This document shows, piece by piece, positions 32,693 to 47,600 of a stretch of DNA of 64,000 nt (position 1 is the stretch's first letter; each line of letters starts with the position of its first letter). The notes below the pieces were generated by a model. It did not search any database. It worked only from the letters and a program-made list of their open reading frames with translations, and had not been told where the DNA came from. The stretch comes from Sphaerosporella brunnea. Taxonomy: Eukaryota > Ascomycota > Pezizomycetes > Pezizales > Pyronemataceae. The position numbers and the translations under genes are program-made. The stretch lies in contig VXIS01000219.1 in assembly GCA_008704415.1 (NCBI GenBank), positions 1 through 64,000 of the forward strand, written 5' to 3'.

Positions 32693-35600
32693 GTTGTTGA
32701 GTCCGAGAAATTTGTTTAACATACATCTGAACGTTTTATCAGCCAAAAGGACGGCATGCTTCACACTGTATCACTCGGTAAAAGTTGTAACTTGAGAAAG
32801 TGTCTAGGTTCTCTGCTTCCTTATTCGGATCGGTTGTTACTCTATCCTTCCATTCTAACGGATGTGCATGTGGCAGAGCCATTCACTAAAATGCTTTTCT
32901 GTTATACCGAGTGGTCAACCAAGTTAAGCCTAGCTCAGAATAATATCAATTCTCGCAGAAAAGACATGTCGACAGCGCGGGAAGATTTTCAATCCGAGTC
33001 CCTGACCCCAAGTCACGAAACACTTTACGCCACCCTTGAAATCCTCGCATATGAGAGAGAATACGGAGAGCCCAGCTAAGGCAGTTTCCAGCCTATCATG
33101 CAGCAGTGTGAAACTGTCGCAACTACCGCGACCCTCCAGGTCTTTCGGCTTCACTATGGCTTCAATAGGTGCTTGTCTAGAAATGTAGTCCATTGCCTCA
33201 TGAAGGATCAGATTAGGAACATGTATAGTACGTTCCTGCGGCGCTGTGGAGCCCTTACCGCCGGTGCGTGGGGTGAAGTGTCCTTTGATCATGAATGCCT
33301 GCGCGTCAGTACGTACCTGTAACAGTGCCGGTCCCGCAGCGAGTACGAGTTGCTATCGATAACGGACCGATGGTACCCGAAGCACTTCTGATAGATAGGT
33401 TCTGACCCCGCACCCATCTCAGACCTACGTGTCTCTTGGGCGAGGAAGAATGAAGGTGCTCCATTTGAGTGCCGGCAGTATGTTACTGCTACCCTTGCAT
33501 GATACGCGGGCTGCAGGCAGGCTCATTTCCGGAGGAAGAGACTGACAGTTCATGCACACACCCCACATTAACCTTGCATGGCAGAATACCAACGTTATGC
33601 GTCAAAATCCGGATATAGTTAAATTCGATGGTGAGATTAAACAAGATCTTCCAACGAAACCAACACTACTTGAAGGGACGGCCCTTGCCAGCTAGTTCAT
33701 CCTGGGCGCCCAGTGCCTTGCGGCCGCGGCACATCTCGTGGGGTCATGAGGGACCTATGAGGCGCGGCGGGATATCTGGCGTGGCCTCTCACAAGCACAG
33801 AGTAAGGCCTTGATATCGCCCTGAGTCCTTTCATGACGCGGTGGTGCCGAGCGAATTCTTGGCAGATTGTAGATCTTCCGAAAAGGTCTCTATTCCAAAT
33901 CACCAGACAGAGCACGGGAGTTGGACGTCTCATCATGACGGCGAGGATCAGCGTAAAGGTCGGTCTCTCCGCTCTGTCTCTCACCGCCACTGCCCGGGCC
34001 TTCAGCACGTCTTAAACGGACCCAGCAATGATTTATTTCTGCCAGCCGCGTCCGGTGAACCTTTTTTTTTAATCTAGTTTATTCCGTTCGGATCGAGAGC
34101 CAATCCCATGCCAGTAAATTTCCACTGCCAATCGGCGTCTGGGCAGCGACGCAGGGGTTTCCTGTCCGGTTACTCCACGATGATTGGTGAGTCCCTTGGG
34201 TTTGTTTATAACCGGGAACATCATTGGTGATTTTCCCTACGTGTTGCATGTCGGCGCCGGCAGTCTGAATGGTGTGGATCCCAGGTAAACAGATAAAATC
34301 GGACGACTCAAGATGGATGCGGAGATGGATGCGGGGGGCGATTTATAGGGGTTTTTGTTGCTCCAGAAGAGAAACTAAAATTTGGAGTTATATATTATCG
34401 GACCACTATGATGTCGCTACAACCGCAATCACCGAGCCGATTCTTCACCGCTCACCATGTTTTCCCGCTGACCAGACGCGATGAGGCTTGCTGCCAGGAA
34501 AATACTAATCGAATCGACTTGGATTGGCATGGCAGGGAGGCCTTGTCCATGGGTGCGGGCTGCAAACGGTGATAGTTATGAGTGGTTGCGTTTGGGATAA
34601 TCCTTACTCGGCTAACAAACGAGACAATGCGCGGGGATTGTCGGGACAGCTATATCCTACTTTGCATAGCTGAACCACGGCATTGTTGCCAAATCCTCCT
34701 GCTCTTGCATTCACTCATGCGAAGTCACCCAGTATCTATATCCGACAAAAGCGACGGCAATCCGGCTCATTCCTCCAATCTCTCCTCAACTTGCCGAATA
34801 CCATAAGGCTACAGACTTTCAAACTCTATCGAGCTAATACACGGCAGAAGCATCGTAGGGGGCCGATCCGTCGAGGACTTGGCTCATCAGCGGCGAAGAG
34901 ACGGTCTGGTGAGCTTCCCTGCCATGTCAACGATAGGCATGCATCGAGGGCTAAGATGGCTCTCTCAAGAATTGAGTCAGTTGAAGTTTGGAACTCCATA
35001 GGGGATTTGTGTAGCTCGCGACGCAAAGCGAAACATATGTCACTCTGTCGAGAATCCTCTGTATCATCTGCCTGAGCATTATTCCCAGCCCTCCCGGAAC
35101 GCATGTTTGGAACTGGATCGAAGCTCACCACCGAAAAACACAGGCTGACCTCACGAGCTCGGGCGCTCACCGCTACAAACTCTATCACCGCCTTAAAATA
35201 ATCCTGGACCCGGAGACACAAAAGCTACCAAATATCTGACCGAAGATTTTGAAGCCTCACCGCGCATCATCTCGGCCCGCTGTGCATGGAGCGGCCTGCA
35301 ATGTCCAGGCATAAATCCTGACAACCGCACCTATGGTCACTACAGAAACTCCTTGTTACTTGGAGATTGTGACCTCTTGTGGTGACCCCTTGTTTGGCTA
35401 GCGGAGGAATTCCTTCAAATTTCCTATAGGTCATGGTCGATGATGGTGTTTTTCTCAAAATCAAATTCCAAGTTCGGAACCGGATGAATTAGCAGCGTGC
35501 CTTTTATAAAATCCAACGTAAGCGTAGTGAAAATGTGATGGATTCACTTACAATGTATTGGTACAAATGTTCAGTTCTTCCTTAATCTAGGGATTATTTA

Positions 35601-38600
35601 TATGTACTTAGTTAAACCGCAAAACCAAAGTTACAACCTCTGTATTGAATGATTCAGAACATATTACTTACGAGGAGCAATCACCGCCACAACGCTTTGC
35701 CACAGCACCGCCACCAGGGAAGTCAGCTGGGCTTGTGGAGTTAAGATGGTTTTATTAATACCGTTATTGCCGGCTATTGATAAATTTTGCAGACGTTGAC
35801 TTTATTTCTGTGTATATGTGTTTGTTGGTATGTATCTATTTTATTTTATTTTCTTTGGATTTTCGTTAATCTGCTTAATTTCAGCCACGAACGCTTTTTC
35901 CTATATCCCTAGAGCTTAAAACTTTCATCTTCCAAGAGTTCGTACTCTAGTTCGACAACCAGAAGGGAATCGCCCGTATAGCGGGACAGAGCGAATCCGC
36001 GCGATCGAGTGACAGGATATGCAGATAACCCTGACTCACATGAGGAGGCGTATTGTCCGTCCATAGCTGCTAAAAATGCACTGTCGCATAACCCACAGGT
36101 GGTGGTCCATGGGTGATACACTCAAGATCATGTATCCTGACTTACGATCCATCTGTGAAAAAAGGTGGTGGCTCAGGGGCTGCTCGAGCGGCGTGGTTTA
36201 ACAACTTTAAAGCGAGTGACCCAAAGGTTCAAGATACTACAATAATGCCGCCGTTCGATTGCTTGTCCGATCGAGGCACTCGTCAATCTTCCCATATAGC
36301 TAGATACTGTAGTTTAACACAGCTGGGAATATATCGCCTTGATTACCCATCCACACTCGTATCCAGAGCCCTTACAGACAGTTCATCAATAAAGAGCCCA
36401 AAAGGCGGGGTTGGTCTGACAGGTCAAGTGACCCATCGTGACAGGGAAAACCCGTCCAAAGCTCGAAGGCTGTGCCACAAGAAATGCTGAGTGCAGCGTT
36501 AAAAACCTTTCTTCCGGCGGCTATGTAGGTGATCACCCCGTGTTCCATCAAAGCTTGGGCCCTTGAAGGGACTATGAGCCGTCGCATTTGGGGGCCACCA
36601 CCAACACATGGGATCGATGCCCAGGTAGGCATCCGCTCATGTCTGAGGTTAGTTATTACCTAAACGCCGAGAATTGAAGGGACTCACAGAGTTGACCTAT
36701 TACAGAGTCCGTGAGTGCCGGGTCGCGGAGGGGTGGGGGTTTTATTTTTCTGCCTTTTTGCGTTTTCGGCAGTGAGACTTGCGACGGCCTCGGGTCCGGA
36801 GAGACATGTCAGAAACAACGATGTGCACTACCTCGAGCTCAGTCCGGGTTGGGAAATCGGATGAGACACCAACAGGTGAACATAGCGAAACTACAGGAAC
36901 TGCAGGACAGAGTCTATAAGTGACAACAGTTGGAGATTCTAAGAGGAATGCAGCCTTAAAGCGAGCTGACTAATCCTGGCCATGGCCAATTGGAGCGCTT
37001 CATGTGTTCTCACTCGGAGAACTTGCCTGTTCCGAACTTAACTATCCCCCACATGAGCCAGTTTTCGGATTGTATAGCCTTTCCAGCTCTCAAAAAGAAG
37101 TTACTTTCTTTTTCTTATACATCTATTGCTTTAACTAGGAAAAAAATGTGATAAATGAAATTTCAAGCATTTATTTGGCGGAAAGCTTTTTCTTCCAATG
37201 ATTTGTTTCCATCTTTCATCTCCACTTTTAGTCGTCGCAGTTCTGTCCCCCGCATATCCGGAAACCATGCAATATTAGCTCCTCACAAAGGTTCAATTAC
37301 TTGAATCATGTTCATGTTCGTGTTCCCTTTGGACGAACCCATGGTTTCTTCACCACTGGCCAGCATGCTGAATGTATGAGGCCTTTGTGATTACTTACAT
37401 GGAAGGGGCCAGGAATCGTAAGCGATTTGCTCCGCCCACCGGAGTTCCAGAGTACATCGCTTATTCACCAAAGGGCTCGAGCTCGGGTCTTTCATTATGA
37501 AAAGAAGTATCTCATGGCGAAAACCGCTGTCTCAGGCTGTTTCTGGGCCGGTGCCTCTGATTTCGTCCAGCCCCCTGGACTTTGAGAGCGAATACAAGTC
37601 CAGTTTCCGCTGGCGGCTTGCCTTCAAGTCTAAGAGGTATGCTGTAGGCGAATCCAAAGCGAGTAAACCAAAAATTGCCACTAGATTTTGCTGTTTAACG
37701 CCATTTTACCGCCGCCCTCGCGCTGCTGAACCAACCCCCAACCTCAACAAACATTCAGCCCGTGTGTAAGAATCACCGGTCAAATCATGGCTGCAGATTT
37801 CTTTTCTTTTCGCGGATTGGCCATGAATATGCTGCACATGACCCTGCATACAGCAGCCGGGGGGGGGGGGGGTTTCCGCGGTCTATCAAACTTTGATGCA
37901 TCGCCGTTGCTGTGCATGCTGCTCCACAGACCGAGACTCTGGAAAATCCCGTTCATGATCTACCAGAGGTCCCTGGCTATCAGCATGACCACAGCCAATG
38001 AGTACATTCAGGCCGCACATGGGGATCACCTTGCTGCAGTGGGGAAGTTCAGACATCAGCGACTCACCAAAACGTCTGGCGCTCACTTTAGACCCCTTTT
38101 GATGCCCGTGTCAGCTGAAGTTTGTCAAGAGGCAGTGAGTAGGGTTGCACACCTGTCCTTCTTTTTGGGTGCGGTGACCTAAATCCGTACCCTCGTATAT
38201 ACCTGAAAACAGAGCGCAGCACCTGTATCCATCGCCTCCCACCTAGTTTGCGAGAGCAAATACCCTGAATAAGCCCCGGTGCCGTACCCCTGCGTGGGAT
38301 CAGCAATTTTGCTCAAGCTAGAGTCATCACCGCTCGCTCGCGTGGAGGTTTATCAACCCCACTCCACATGATCCCGGAAGATCATGACAAGTTCTCAGCC
38401 AATCGATAACTGCACCAATCCGCAACGACCATTGATCCCAGTTGCTTAGTGCACCAAGGCATGCCGAAATCGAAATAGACACAGATAATAGTCTACTGAT
38501 ATCATGGGAGGTATCGACATACGCGTATCAGATTCTCCGCGTCAGTCCCTGGAAGATCCTCGCCTCCTGACAAAATCATACGCGTCCTCCGAATCATCAA

Positions 38601-41600
38601 TCTCGCCAGTCAGACACGGTGAGCATTGCCCATGAGACTCAGCGTCGGCCGTAAAACTTACTTTGGGCAATTTCCGTCACCGGTGCACCTCTATCCGAAG
38701 CTCGAGCTCTTCCGGCCAGGATATCGGCGTTTCGCTGCATCCAATGTGTTGAGGTCCCACTATTAGCACCAAAAGACTTCTCCGGTGAGCCAGGTTTTGC
38801 TGCGCGATAATAATCCCTTCCGGCGTTACCAAGTGCAAGGAAGGCAGGCCATCTTGAGAGCAACTACCCATCATCTGCAAGTTCTCAACGTTCATCATCA
38901 CTCACTCGGGCCATAGGATCCCGGCATATACGCTTGGCCAATCAACGCCTGGCTTTGGGTTGGTCATCGACACATCCTCGCGAGAGCCGTCAGGTAGCAC
39001 ACTCACCGCATAAATAGATATAGTTCGTGAAGACGAATGTGGAATATCGCGCATTGCATAAATGGATTCGTCGGTGGATCGGTACATGTCGATATCCGGT
39101 GTAATGAGTCTCCTGGTGTTGTGTCCAATACATGCACGTCAGTAGGTACAACAATGCACGCCGTCCAGGGCACTAGCGAACCTCTACCTATCACTAGTTG
39201 GATGTTGTGCAGCAATTGGGCTGTCAAACTATAACGGTGGCGCATGATCCACAGTTCCCGTATAGAGTCCCCGGCGGCGATCCACGGGAGAGAAGAAAAA
39301 GCATCAGCAACTCCAATCACCTGTGCACCCACACCGGCAAACATCGGACGAAGCTTATTGCTATCAGCACATCCCCCTCGCGGGGAGGTTCATCCAGTCG
39401 GAGAGAAGCCGTTTGGCTGGGAGAAAATAGCAGCAGCGCCTAGAATCGGTGACCCACGTATCCCCTATTCCTTTCCCCGCATTTCAAGCGTTACCGAGCC
39501 GATCCCGATGCTCGTCATTGAGTGGCCGGTCCGGAGCAAAGTAGTAAAATTGCGTCCTTGACTACCGGTGATCCCAGCAGCGAATGAGAACCGGTGATTG
39601 CTCGTCTTTCTCAGAACACGTGCTCGCACCCCTGCATGCAGCAGCGTGTATCGTACGTATAAAGAATACATAGAATGCAATCCTTCCAGCCATTCAGCGC
39701 CTGCGCCCTGGATGTTACACCACGTCCAAAGTTTGCCCGCCGCGTGCGAAAATCTGGAGTGCTGACAGGGTGACTGTCGATGTTCCCCCACATATTCGCG
39801 GCCAGGTCCGCCTTCTGCCCTTTTTGCTTCTTTCCCAAGTTAGGGTATCTAGGCTGGCAAGTTATTTTCCCGTCATTCATATCGGTATCTATCAACTTCG
39901 TTTATCTGGCATCCTATCTCTACCAACCACCGGAAAATAATAAGCAAAATGCCGTGCGCGGAAAAGCCCGGACAGGATGCGGCACTTCCATAGGTCTCCG
40001 TAAAGGTCACCGCTTACAGGACTTCGCCTCCGAGGAAACAAGTCAGGAGGAGATGTAGGAGATGCTCGGCGAAGAGCAATGCAGAAAGGGGAAGAGCCCC
40101 TGAGTGACATCCTTTAGCTGTGGTCCGTGACAGTGATTGTACTTATCAAATCACTCTCACCACTATTTCGTGGCGATGTGACACAATTCCTTGGCCATCG
40201 TCCCACGCTGTCGGCAAAGCCCCAATCGACGCTGATGCAAGATTATTCTCGCCCAAGCGATGGCCTGCCGTAAATAGCGCCCCCCACTGCCGCACACACG
40301 CCTTATTTTCCACATGCAGGAGTTTGAGAAAATGGCTAAAATCGCGAAAATCCCACTCACCTTCCCAGAGAGTGGAGGGTTAGGGTTACATACCTGCGTC
40401 TTCCCAATTAAGCAACCGACAATGTTTCATGATCCAAGACTGATACAGAGTACAAATGTACAAATATCGATCGGATGGCCGATGTCAAGCACAGCAATAT
40501 ATCTGTATGTAAGGTGCAAATCTGCCGACAATGAGCCGAGCGGGAAACACGATTACAGCCCGCAGCCCGCTTGACCCGAGAATTTGAATCTCCGCCTTGG
40601 ATGAGCCTCCGGGCGTGTACCGAACCGAGCGAGACGTTTCGCATGAAGGCCAAGGCGGGATGGATACTTCACTGTCGATAACCCAAGAACTAGGCAACCA
40701 AAAAGTGGACGGGCCGCCGGTTCTCCATGCAAAGCTGTTGTCGCCACGCTATAATGCGGAAGCACAAAACGAAAGATGTCAATAGTGACGAAATCATACA
40801 AATTTACAAAAACCAAACTGCCGGGTCTATCATCGATGTTATCGCACCTTCGGTTGGTTGAAAACATGTCGTAATCATCACACCCGGAGAGCCGCCTTCC
40901 CTTTCATTCGATGCTTCTTTCATGGCCGCCCCTCCATCTCGTCTCATCTGAGGCTTCCTTGTGATACATATGTATCTTATAAGGGATCGATCTCTCCCGA
41001 TTACTCACATCTTGCGTGCAATGATAGTCATGTTGGCAAATGATAAACATTTGCAGAATGCGGAGGCTGGGATGTGCCCAGAACGTGGTCAACGACGACG
41101 AGCAGTGGCGATTTCGAGACAAAAGTGCTAATTCATAATAATCAGCCTTATTCAATAACGGCTTCTGTAATATTAAAAGACCGATCTCACCAGGCTGACG
41201 TCTGGCTTCATTTCCTAGTATAGTACCAAGTACTATATATGTGCATGCTACTGAATTGTATGAAACACCCACGATTTTGCCACGGAAGCAGGTACATGTT
41301 TGCCCGAAAAAAAAAACCCGCACCTATGGCAGCACCGGCTGGCGGCTCACACCCGCGCCGCAGTTTGCTCTAGCTCTCCCGCTTTGCATGGTGCATATCC
41401 CGTTCTATCAGCGCAGATATCGATCTACTGCTCCCTAGGAATGTCCTTAGTCATGAAGAACTGTATAGATACGCGTATATAATGGCTGCGGTACTGGCTC
41501 CCGGCACTTTCCGCGCCCGCAGAACTCTCCGCAAAAGGCATATGAAGGCGATGGTGTAGTAAATGTTCGGCGGGTTTGAAATGGTCCCAACTGTTCCGAT

Positions 41601-44600
41601 TCGAGCCAAAGTCCGCATAAATAGCAGCAGCCTAATTTATGACGGCTTACCGCCGCAAGATTTAGAGTTCGTGTCCCCGCGTTTTTTGGAGCCCCCGAAA
41701 AAGAAATGAGCGGGGTACATACTCGTAATGCGTACTTAGCTACGAACACATTTCTTCCTTCCGTTAACATTCTGGAACCAAAGAAACTGAAAAATCTGAG
41801 ATTACGGTGTCATACCGAAACGTCTGTAATATGAGTTGGATTGAATCTAGCGTGCTCATGCAGATTGATTGAGTATTTCGGAATTGGGACTGACTGCTGC
41901 CGGGACCCCGCTGAAATACTCACTCCGAAACTCCGTCCGGACGCGGGTTTGATATCGGCCCTGTGAGGATCAAGGTCGCAACTTAGTAGACACATCGGTT
42001 CCTGACGTAGGACTACAGTTAGAAATCTTGATATATCGATGCAGATGCTGAAACCCCTGGGAAGAGATGCTACCGAGCTTCCTGACACCGTAGCGCAAAG
42101 GTAGAGAGAGCGAGCAGTTGTCGTTGAAGATTCAGGTAACGGAACGCTTTCCGTCGGCAAGCTAGCTTGGGGAGATTTGAAGGTTGCTTGGCCGTCGAGT
42201 TCAAGGAAGGAAGCTAGTTGACAAACGGCAGCTGTGACTCGTTGTGACTGCCGACAAGTGAGGTCAAAAATGCAATATTTCATTTCTATAATCAGAAGAA
42301 GAAGGCAGAAATATAGGCACTAGCATGGCATCGGCCCTGCCGCCAAAGATTTGTTCCTGGCCCGACCAACCTAACTGGAGCTCTCATCACCACTCGCCCG
42401 TGATGGCGTAGGGGCTTTTTTATTTTCTTTTGCGGACTCCATCCAGCTTCGCCATTGCCCCCACTGTGGTTTCGAACCTTGCGATCTTCCGCAATTTGCG
42501 GCTGGAGAACTGGATCACGAACCCAGCCTAAGCCTCGTGTGCGGCTTGCAGGCCGTGCACGTGCAGCCAGCCTATCTCAGCCCAGACCAGCCGGCTAAAC
42601 CGTTCATAGATATCGCAGCAATTGCGGCGTCTTTCCCGTGCCCCTGTCTCTGGCCCTGTTCTTCCCCCACAGGCCAGCCTGCAGGAGTCGGGGATATGTG
42701 TCAGCTCGGTTCTCTCCGCGTGTGGGAGGTATTCCCGGGCTCAGCCCTCGCATTCAGGGAGAGACACTCGTAAAAAACGACGCGCGAAGGCGAAGTGCTT
42801 TAGCAGCTATGTTTGCCTACGCGTAGGCATGCCACGAGTTTAACTTTTGATATAAGCCGAGAAACAGAGAGGCTTTAGGTAAGTCAATACAACGAGCTGC
42901 GGAACTATCCGTGCCGGTCCCGCTGGCCATGCATGCGTGCATGAGCTGATATCTGCATAAACATCGGCATTTCTGGGGGGGAAGGAATGCGAAGATCCAA
43001 GAGCCTCGATGATCACGACCATGACCTCAACAAGAAGCACTGCCAAAGCCTCTGCCCGGTATGTAGGCCTAATTAATACTAGGCTGCGACCGGCTTTTTG
43101 CCTATCGCCATATCATCTCGCGTTCGGCCTGGCCGCGCGCCGCCTGGCCTCGTACCGTGCCGTCCCCGGACCCCGGCTCTGGCCAGCGAATCGTGGCCCC
43201 TGCTTCTTCACGTCAAAACGCGGACGCCAAACTGATGATCATCAGCCTCGCGACCCTAACCCCCTAGAGTACCGAGTACTTGTAGCTGCCATACCCGGTC
43301 TCTGCAGTCATCTACTCTACCCGCCCGCATCTTGCATTACCAAGTGCGTGCACTTGTTTGGTTTGGAAAGAATGCGCAGAATATTTCCAAGCCCATCTAT
43401 CCAAGATGCATTCTATGGGAAGGAAAAAAGAGCTGGGCGCAGCGCGGATACGTGGCAATTGAGACAGCCAGCAAGCGCCAACGTCTTACGTACGGAAGCG
43501 CCTCCCCACCACAAAGAAAAGAAAGGAAAATAAAAAAGCGAAGAGCTCTAGAGCCTTATTCTGCCGAGACATGTGGCCGAAGTAAGCGAAGCGAGGTTTT
43601 CCCCCGGTGAAGGATGTGGAAAGTGGATCATCCATCCACACCGGCGAAATGAAAGTTCTGGATGGACGGATGAATACTTCGTACTATAACCGTTTTTTTT
43701 CCTCTTTGCACTTCATGGGCACGCTGATCTCCTGGGAACAAACTGGCCGATCGCTGAATGTGCCGCTGGAAAGAAAGTATCGAGCTCTGTATCCACTACA
43801 TACTCTACATACTAGCTAGATAGACCCATTCGTGCTTAACTATATAAGTAGGTCTAGACCTGTGTTCGTCGAGGCAGAACGTGTCGCGGCAATAGCCTCT
43901 CAAGCTTGCGCCGCTTCAGCGTCAGGATCTGCACAGCCAGCGAATCGTGAGATTGAAAATGTCATCCGCCGATGCTGATAGGGACCCCGGTGCACGCAGT
44001 CCGAACAATATCAACCTGCGCTTTTCCGCCAAGTGCACCAAATCGTGATCAGCACGCGGCAGAGGTGAGCGAAGGCTAGACGCGCGACAATACAGTTGTA
44101 TGCATGAGTGCTAACGGTTTCGGGAGAGACATGCATAGCCCAGGCCAGCGGATAACGGGAGGAAATCGTTCGCTCGTTTATAGGTACATACTTCCTACCA
44201 AGGTAGGTTTATGGATGGCACCCCACATCTGTTAGCTAGAATTTTGGTCTAAAGAGCCGCGAAACACGCAGGAGTCTCATGGAACTCTCAAGAACTCAGA
44301 AAGAACAGGTCTGCAGCCATTAGTAACGGCAAGGGGGAGCTGGAGACACGAGGCTGAGGAAGTTTCGGTTTCGTGTGTGACCTTGAAACGTGAAGTCGCA
44401 CTGACGGGGCCCGTGGGTCGCCAAGAGAGGGTGTCTGGCTGAGACGTGATGTTCTGGAACAGGACACGATGTGTCCTCTCTTGAAAGGGTTCATCGACCT
44501 AACGATCATTTACGTATCTCCCCCAGCCATCCCACAGACTTACCTACGTGGATCGGACGGCGACTATGCACGAAGATTTTTGACGGCTGGGGAGGTCCGT

Positions 44601-47600
44601 GATGGTGCGGGAGGTACTATGGGTATCGTGATACCCCGTCGGCGATCTGGTGGGGGTTTCTATGAGTATCAATATCCGAAATCATGCAGTAGAACGAGTG
44701 CTCGCTCAAAGGCAAAAGACAAATATGGCTGTTCCCGTGACAAGATTATGGTTAACGGGTTCTTTGTTGGGGAAGGAGATATCGAGTACTCAAGGGTATC
44801 AATGGAATGGCTAAGTCGCTAGTCGAAAAAGCAGAAGGAAAGCAAACGTCCACCAGACGATGCAGAAGCTACATGAGGCAATATTGCGCCAGCCACACGC
44901 TTCCGGCGATTGTGACAACGAAGGAAACTTTTTCTAAACGAGAGAGCGATTCTAGACAATCGAAGAAAAGAAATCTGGGCTTCAAATACAACACTTGATA
45001 TGTATAATGGCCGCCTGGAGGCATTGGCTGTGGTTTTCTCAATATGCAAAAGAGAGAGTTGCCAGTCAATTGGACTTCCGAGGCCCACTCTTTTACATTG
45101 GAAAAGGACGAAGATCATCCGAAAGGTCTTTTGCTAGCCAGTAATTCTCCGAGCTCAGTTATCAAGATATCTTCACTATGCAAGGGCGGGCACGATCACA
45201 AACTCTATTCAGTTTGTGTATCCACTGCCATGGACAAAGCTCTCTTCTAAGATACACTTGCAGGGCCGTGCTTGCTGGTCCGCATACAACCCAACTGCTT
45301 GTGCACCGCAAACACGACGAAGCAAGCCACAGCCACTCAGCGTTTCCCCTTCGTTTGACCCAGATCTCCTGCATGCATTGCGTCTATTCTGCATGAGGCT
45401 TTTATCCACCCGGTTTTCTTCGTCGCCCGTTTTTTGCCTGCCCCATAGATAGAGTATGCTGATTTGAATTCCATCCGTTTGTCCACAGCGGCTGCAGGTA
45501 CGGATGCTCTTCAACGTGGTTTCATCTCATTTGACTTCCCCTCCTCCCGTCTGCAGCTCGCACATAAAGCATATGCACCATGCTGTTCCTGGTACCTATA
45601 TTGACGCAGTAGTATTACGGGGTTGCAGCTTGCAATGCAAACTTGCCGGCGGTGGAGAAACAATGGCTATCAAGCACAATGCGAACACTAGTTCCATATG
45701 TACGTAGATTCGAGGACTGTCTCGTCCAGGTTTCTGGAACGTCAAAGTGTACACCTAGTACCTGTGTAAGCGCCACAGTTTTACTTTCCACTCATGTCCG
45801 TGGCGACCGCCGCTGGCGGCCAATGATGACGTGTGGGTCTTTCCGATCCACGATATCTGCCTCACATATACAGCTTCGGCGTCACGCTTTACCAACAGTG
45901 TGGAGGAAGAACGTTTGTGGCAGTGGTGGTCGTTGAAGTTTATGCGTACAAGAGGGAGGGAGGGGCGGGATAAGCTGTGTCGAGTTCATCGGATGATGCG
46001 CGCGCCTGTGCAAAGTGTACATACTTAGGCATGAAGCGATTGGGACAGACAGCGATGCAGACGATGCAATGTGTACCCTGGGTATGTGCCCACCCTGACA
46101 TTGAAGAACATATTGTTTGGGTTCAAAATCAAAGTGTCGAGGCATCAGTTGATGTTGAAAAACTGTCGATCATGATGGCGTGCGGGGTCTCACACACGTA
46201 TTTTTTATTATTATCATTTGGCGCCGAGCGCCTTTCTCCGCATCGTGATATCGGAGACTAGTGCTGCTATTCGTTCCGACAATGGGGGAAGACCTGCGTG
46301 CCTCGACGGGTACAGAAAGTGTAAGCCGAAGAGAGGGGAGTTTGATCGATATCGTCATCATCATCCGAAGTGACATTACCTTGCCGTGCCCCTCATCTCA
46401 AAAGTACCGAAAAAGAGGCACTAGTCAGATTTGGTGCGTGGGGCATCCGAGAGAGCTAGATTCGGTTTTTCCATTGGTGTGGACATCGTTTTTTTTTTGT
46501 TTTTTTTCCCTTTCAGAGAGAGGGGTGGTAATACATAAACGGTATACGCTATGGACAGCCATGCACGACCTGCATGTGGGAACAGTCACGGGGACTCTAG
46601 GCGCTGAGCTTCTGAGTCGGAAACGCAGGAGGCCTGGTCGATTCGGAGGATCCATAATTTCACCGAAGAAAAAAGCCCAGGTTACATACAACTCTGGGAA
46701 TCTTCGAATTCACAAATCCAAAAAGACTTGTAAACGACTTCATGGAAAGATCTAGAATCTGAAACGGTGATGATGCTGACGTTGGACGACGACCATGGCC
46801 CTCATGGCCGATTGGATTGAGGGTTAGGTTTTCGTGGTAGCAAACAAAAAAAAAAAAATCCATCCTTCATCTTCTCGACGTCGAGTTCATCCTCGCCGCA
46901 ACATCCCACCCCACGCCGGATCGAAATCCATGGCCACTGCAAGTAGATCTTACTACATCGTCATGTTGTCCGGAGAAACAAGACCTGAACTGATGATGTC
47001 CGCTGTATGCAGGAGTGGGTAGCGCGTCATGATGCCTACCCCCGCAGACACTATGGCAATTCTCTAAGCACGGCCAACGCATGTGCGCAGGTCGAGGTCG
47101 CGTTTGATGAAGCTTAAGCCGCCAGAAGAGGCATGTAAAAACCTTCTCGGCGGCCCCATTCGCGATGTAATAACTTGCCTCTGCTGGTTTTCTGCGGAGC
47201 AGCTGCTGTTGGGCATAGTGGAAAAATCGCGATGTAAGCGCTACGACAATGGACATTCAACAGAAGGTACAAGACACAACTGTGGAGAGGCCGATAGAAC
47301 GATAGTTGGGTAGATGTTCCTTTCGGCCCTTGTAGAGACGTTCTGCCCGGGCAGCCACGCAACAATTATATAATACACAGCGGGTAATATTGTGTTGTTT
47401 GCTATTAACTATTCCAAGATTAACATTATTTGTGCCTGTCAGGCAGGTCACGGATCCCGCAGTGTGACCTGGGCGACAAGGCGCCCGGGTCGCGCAAATG
47501 TGACACTGCCGATTGACCGCACCGGGGACGATATCGTTGTGTTTGCGCTATCTCCGCCTCGCTGCACAACCGAGTGTCCAAGGGTTTAGTTCCTTCACTA

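Noticed and set aside
41810..42283. 157-codon minus-strand frame rich in Ser and Thr
   Set aside because: No domain, no intron context and no partner exons; a frame of this length can occur by chance in sequence of this composition.
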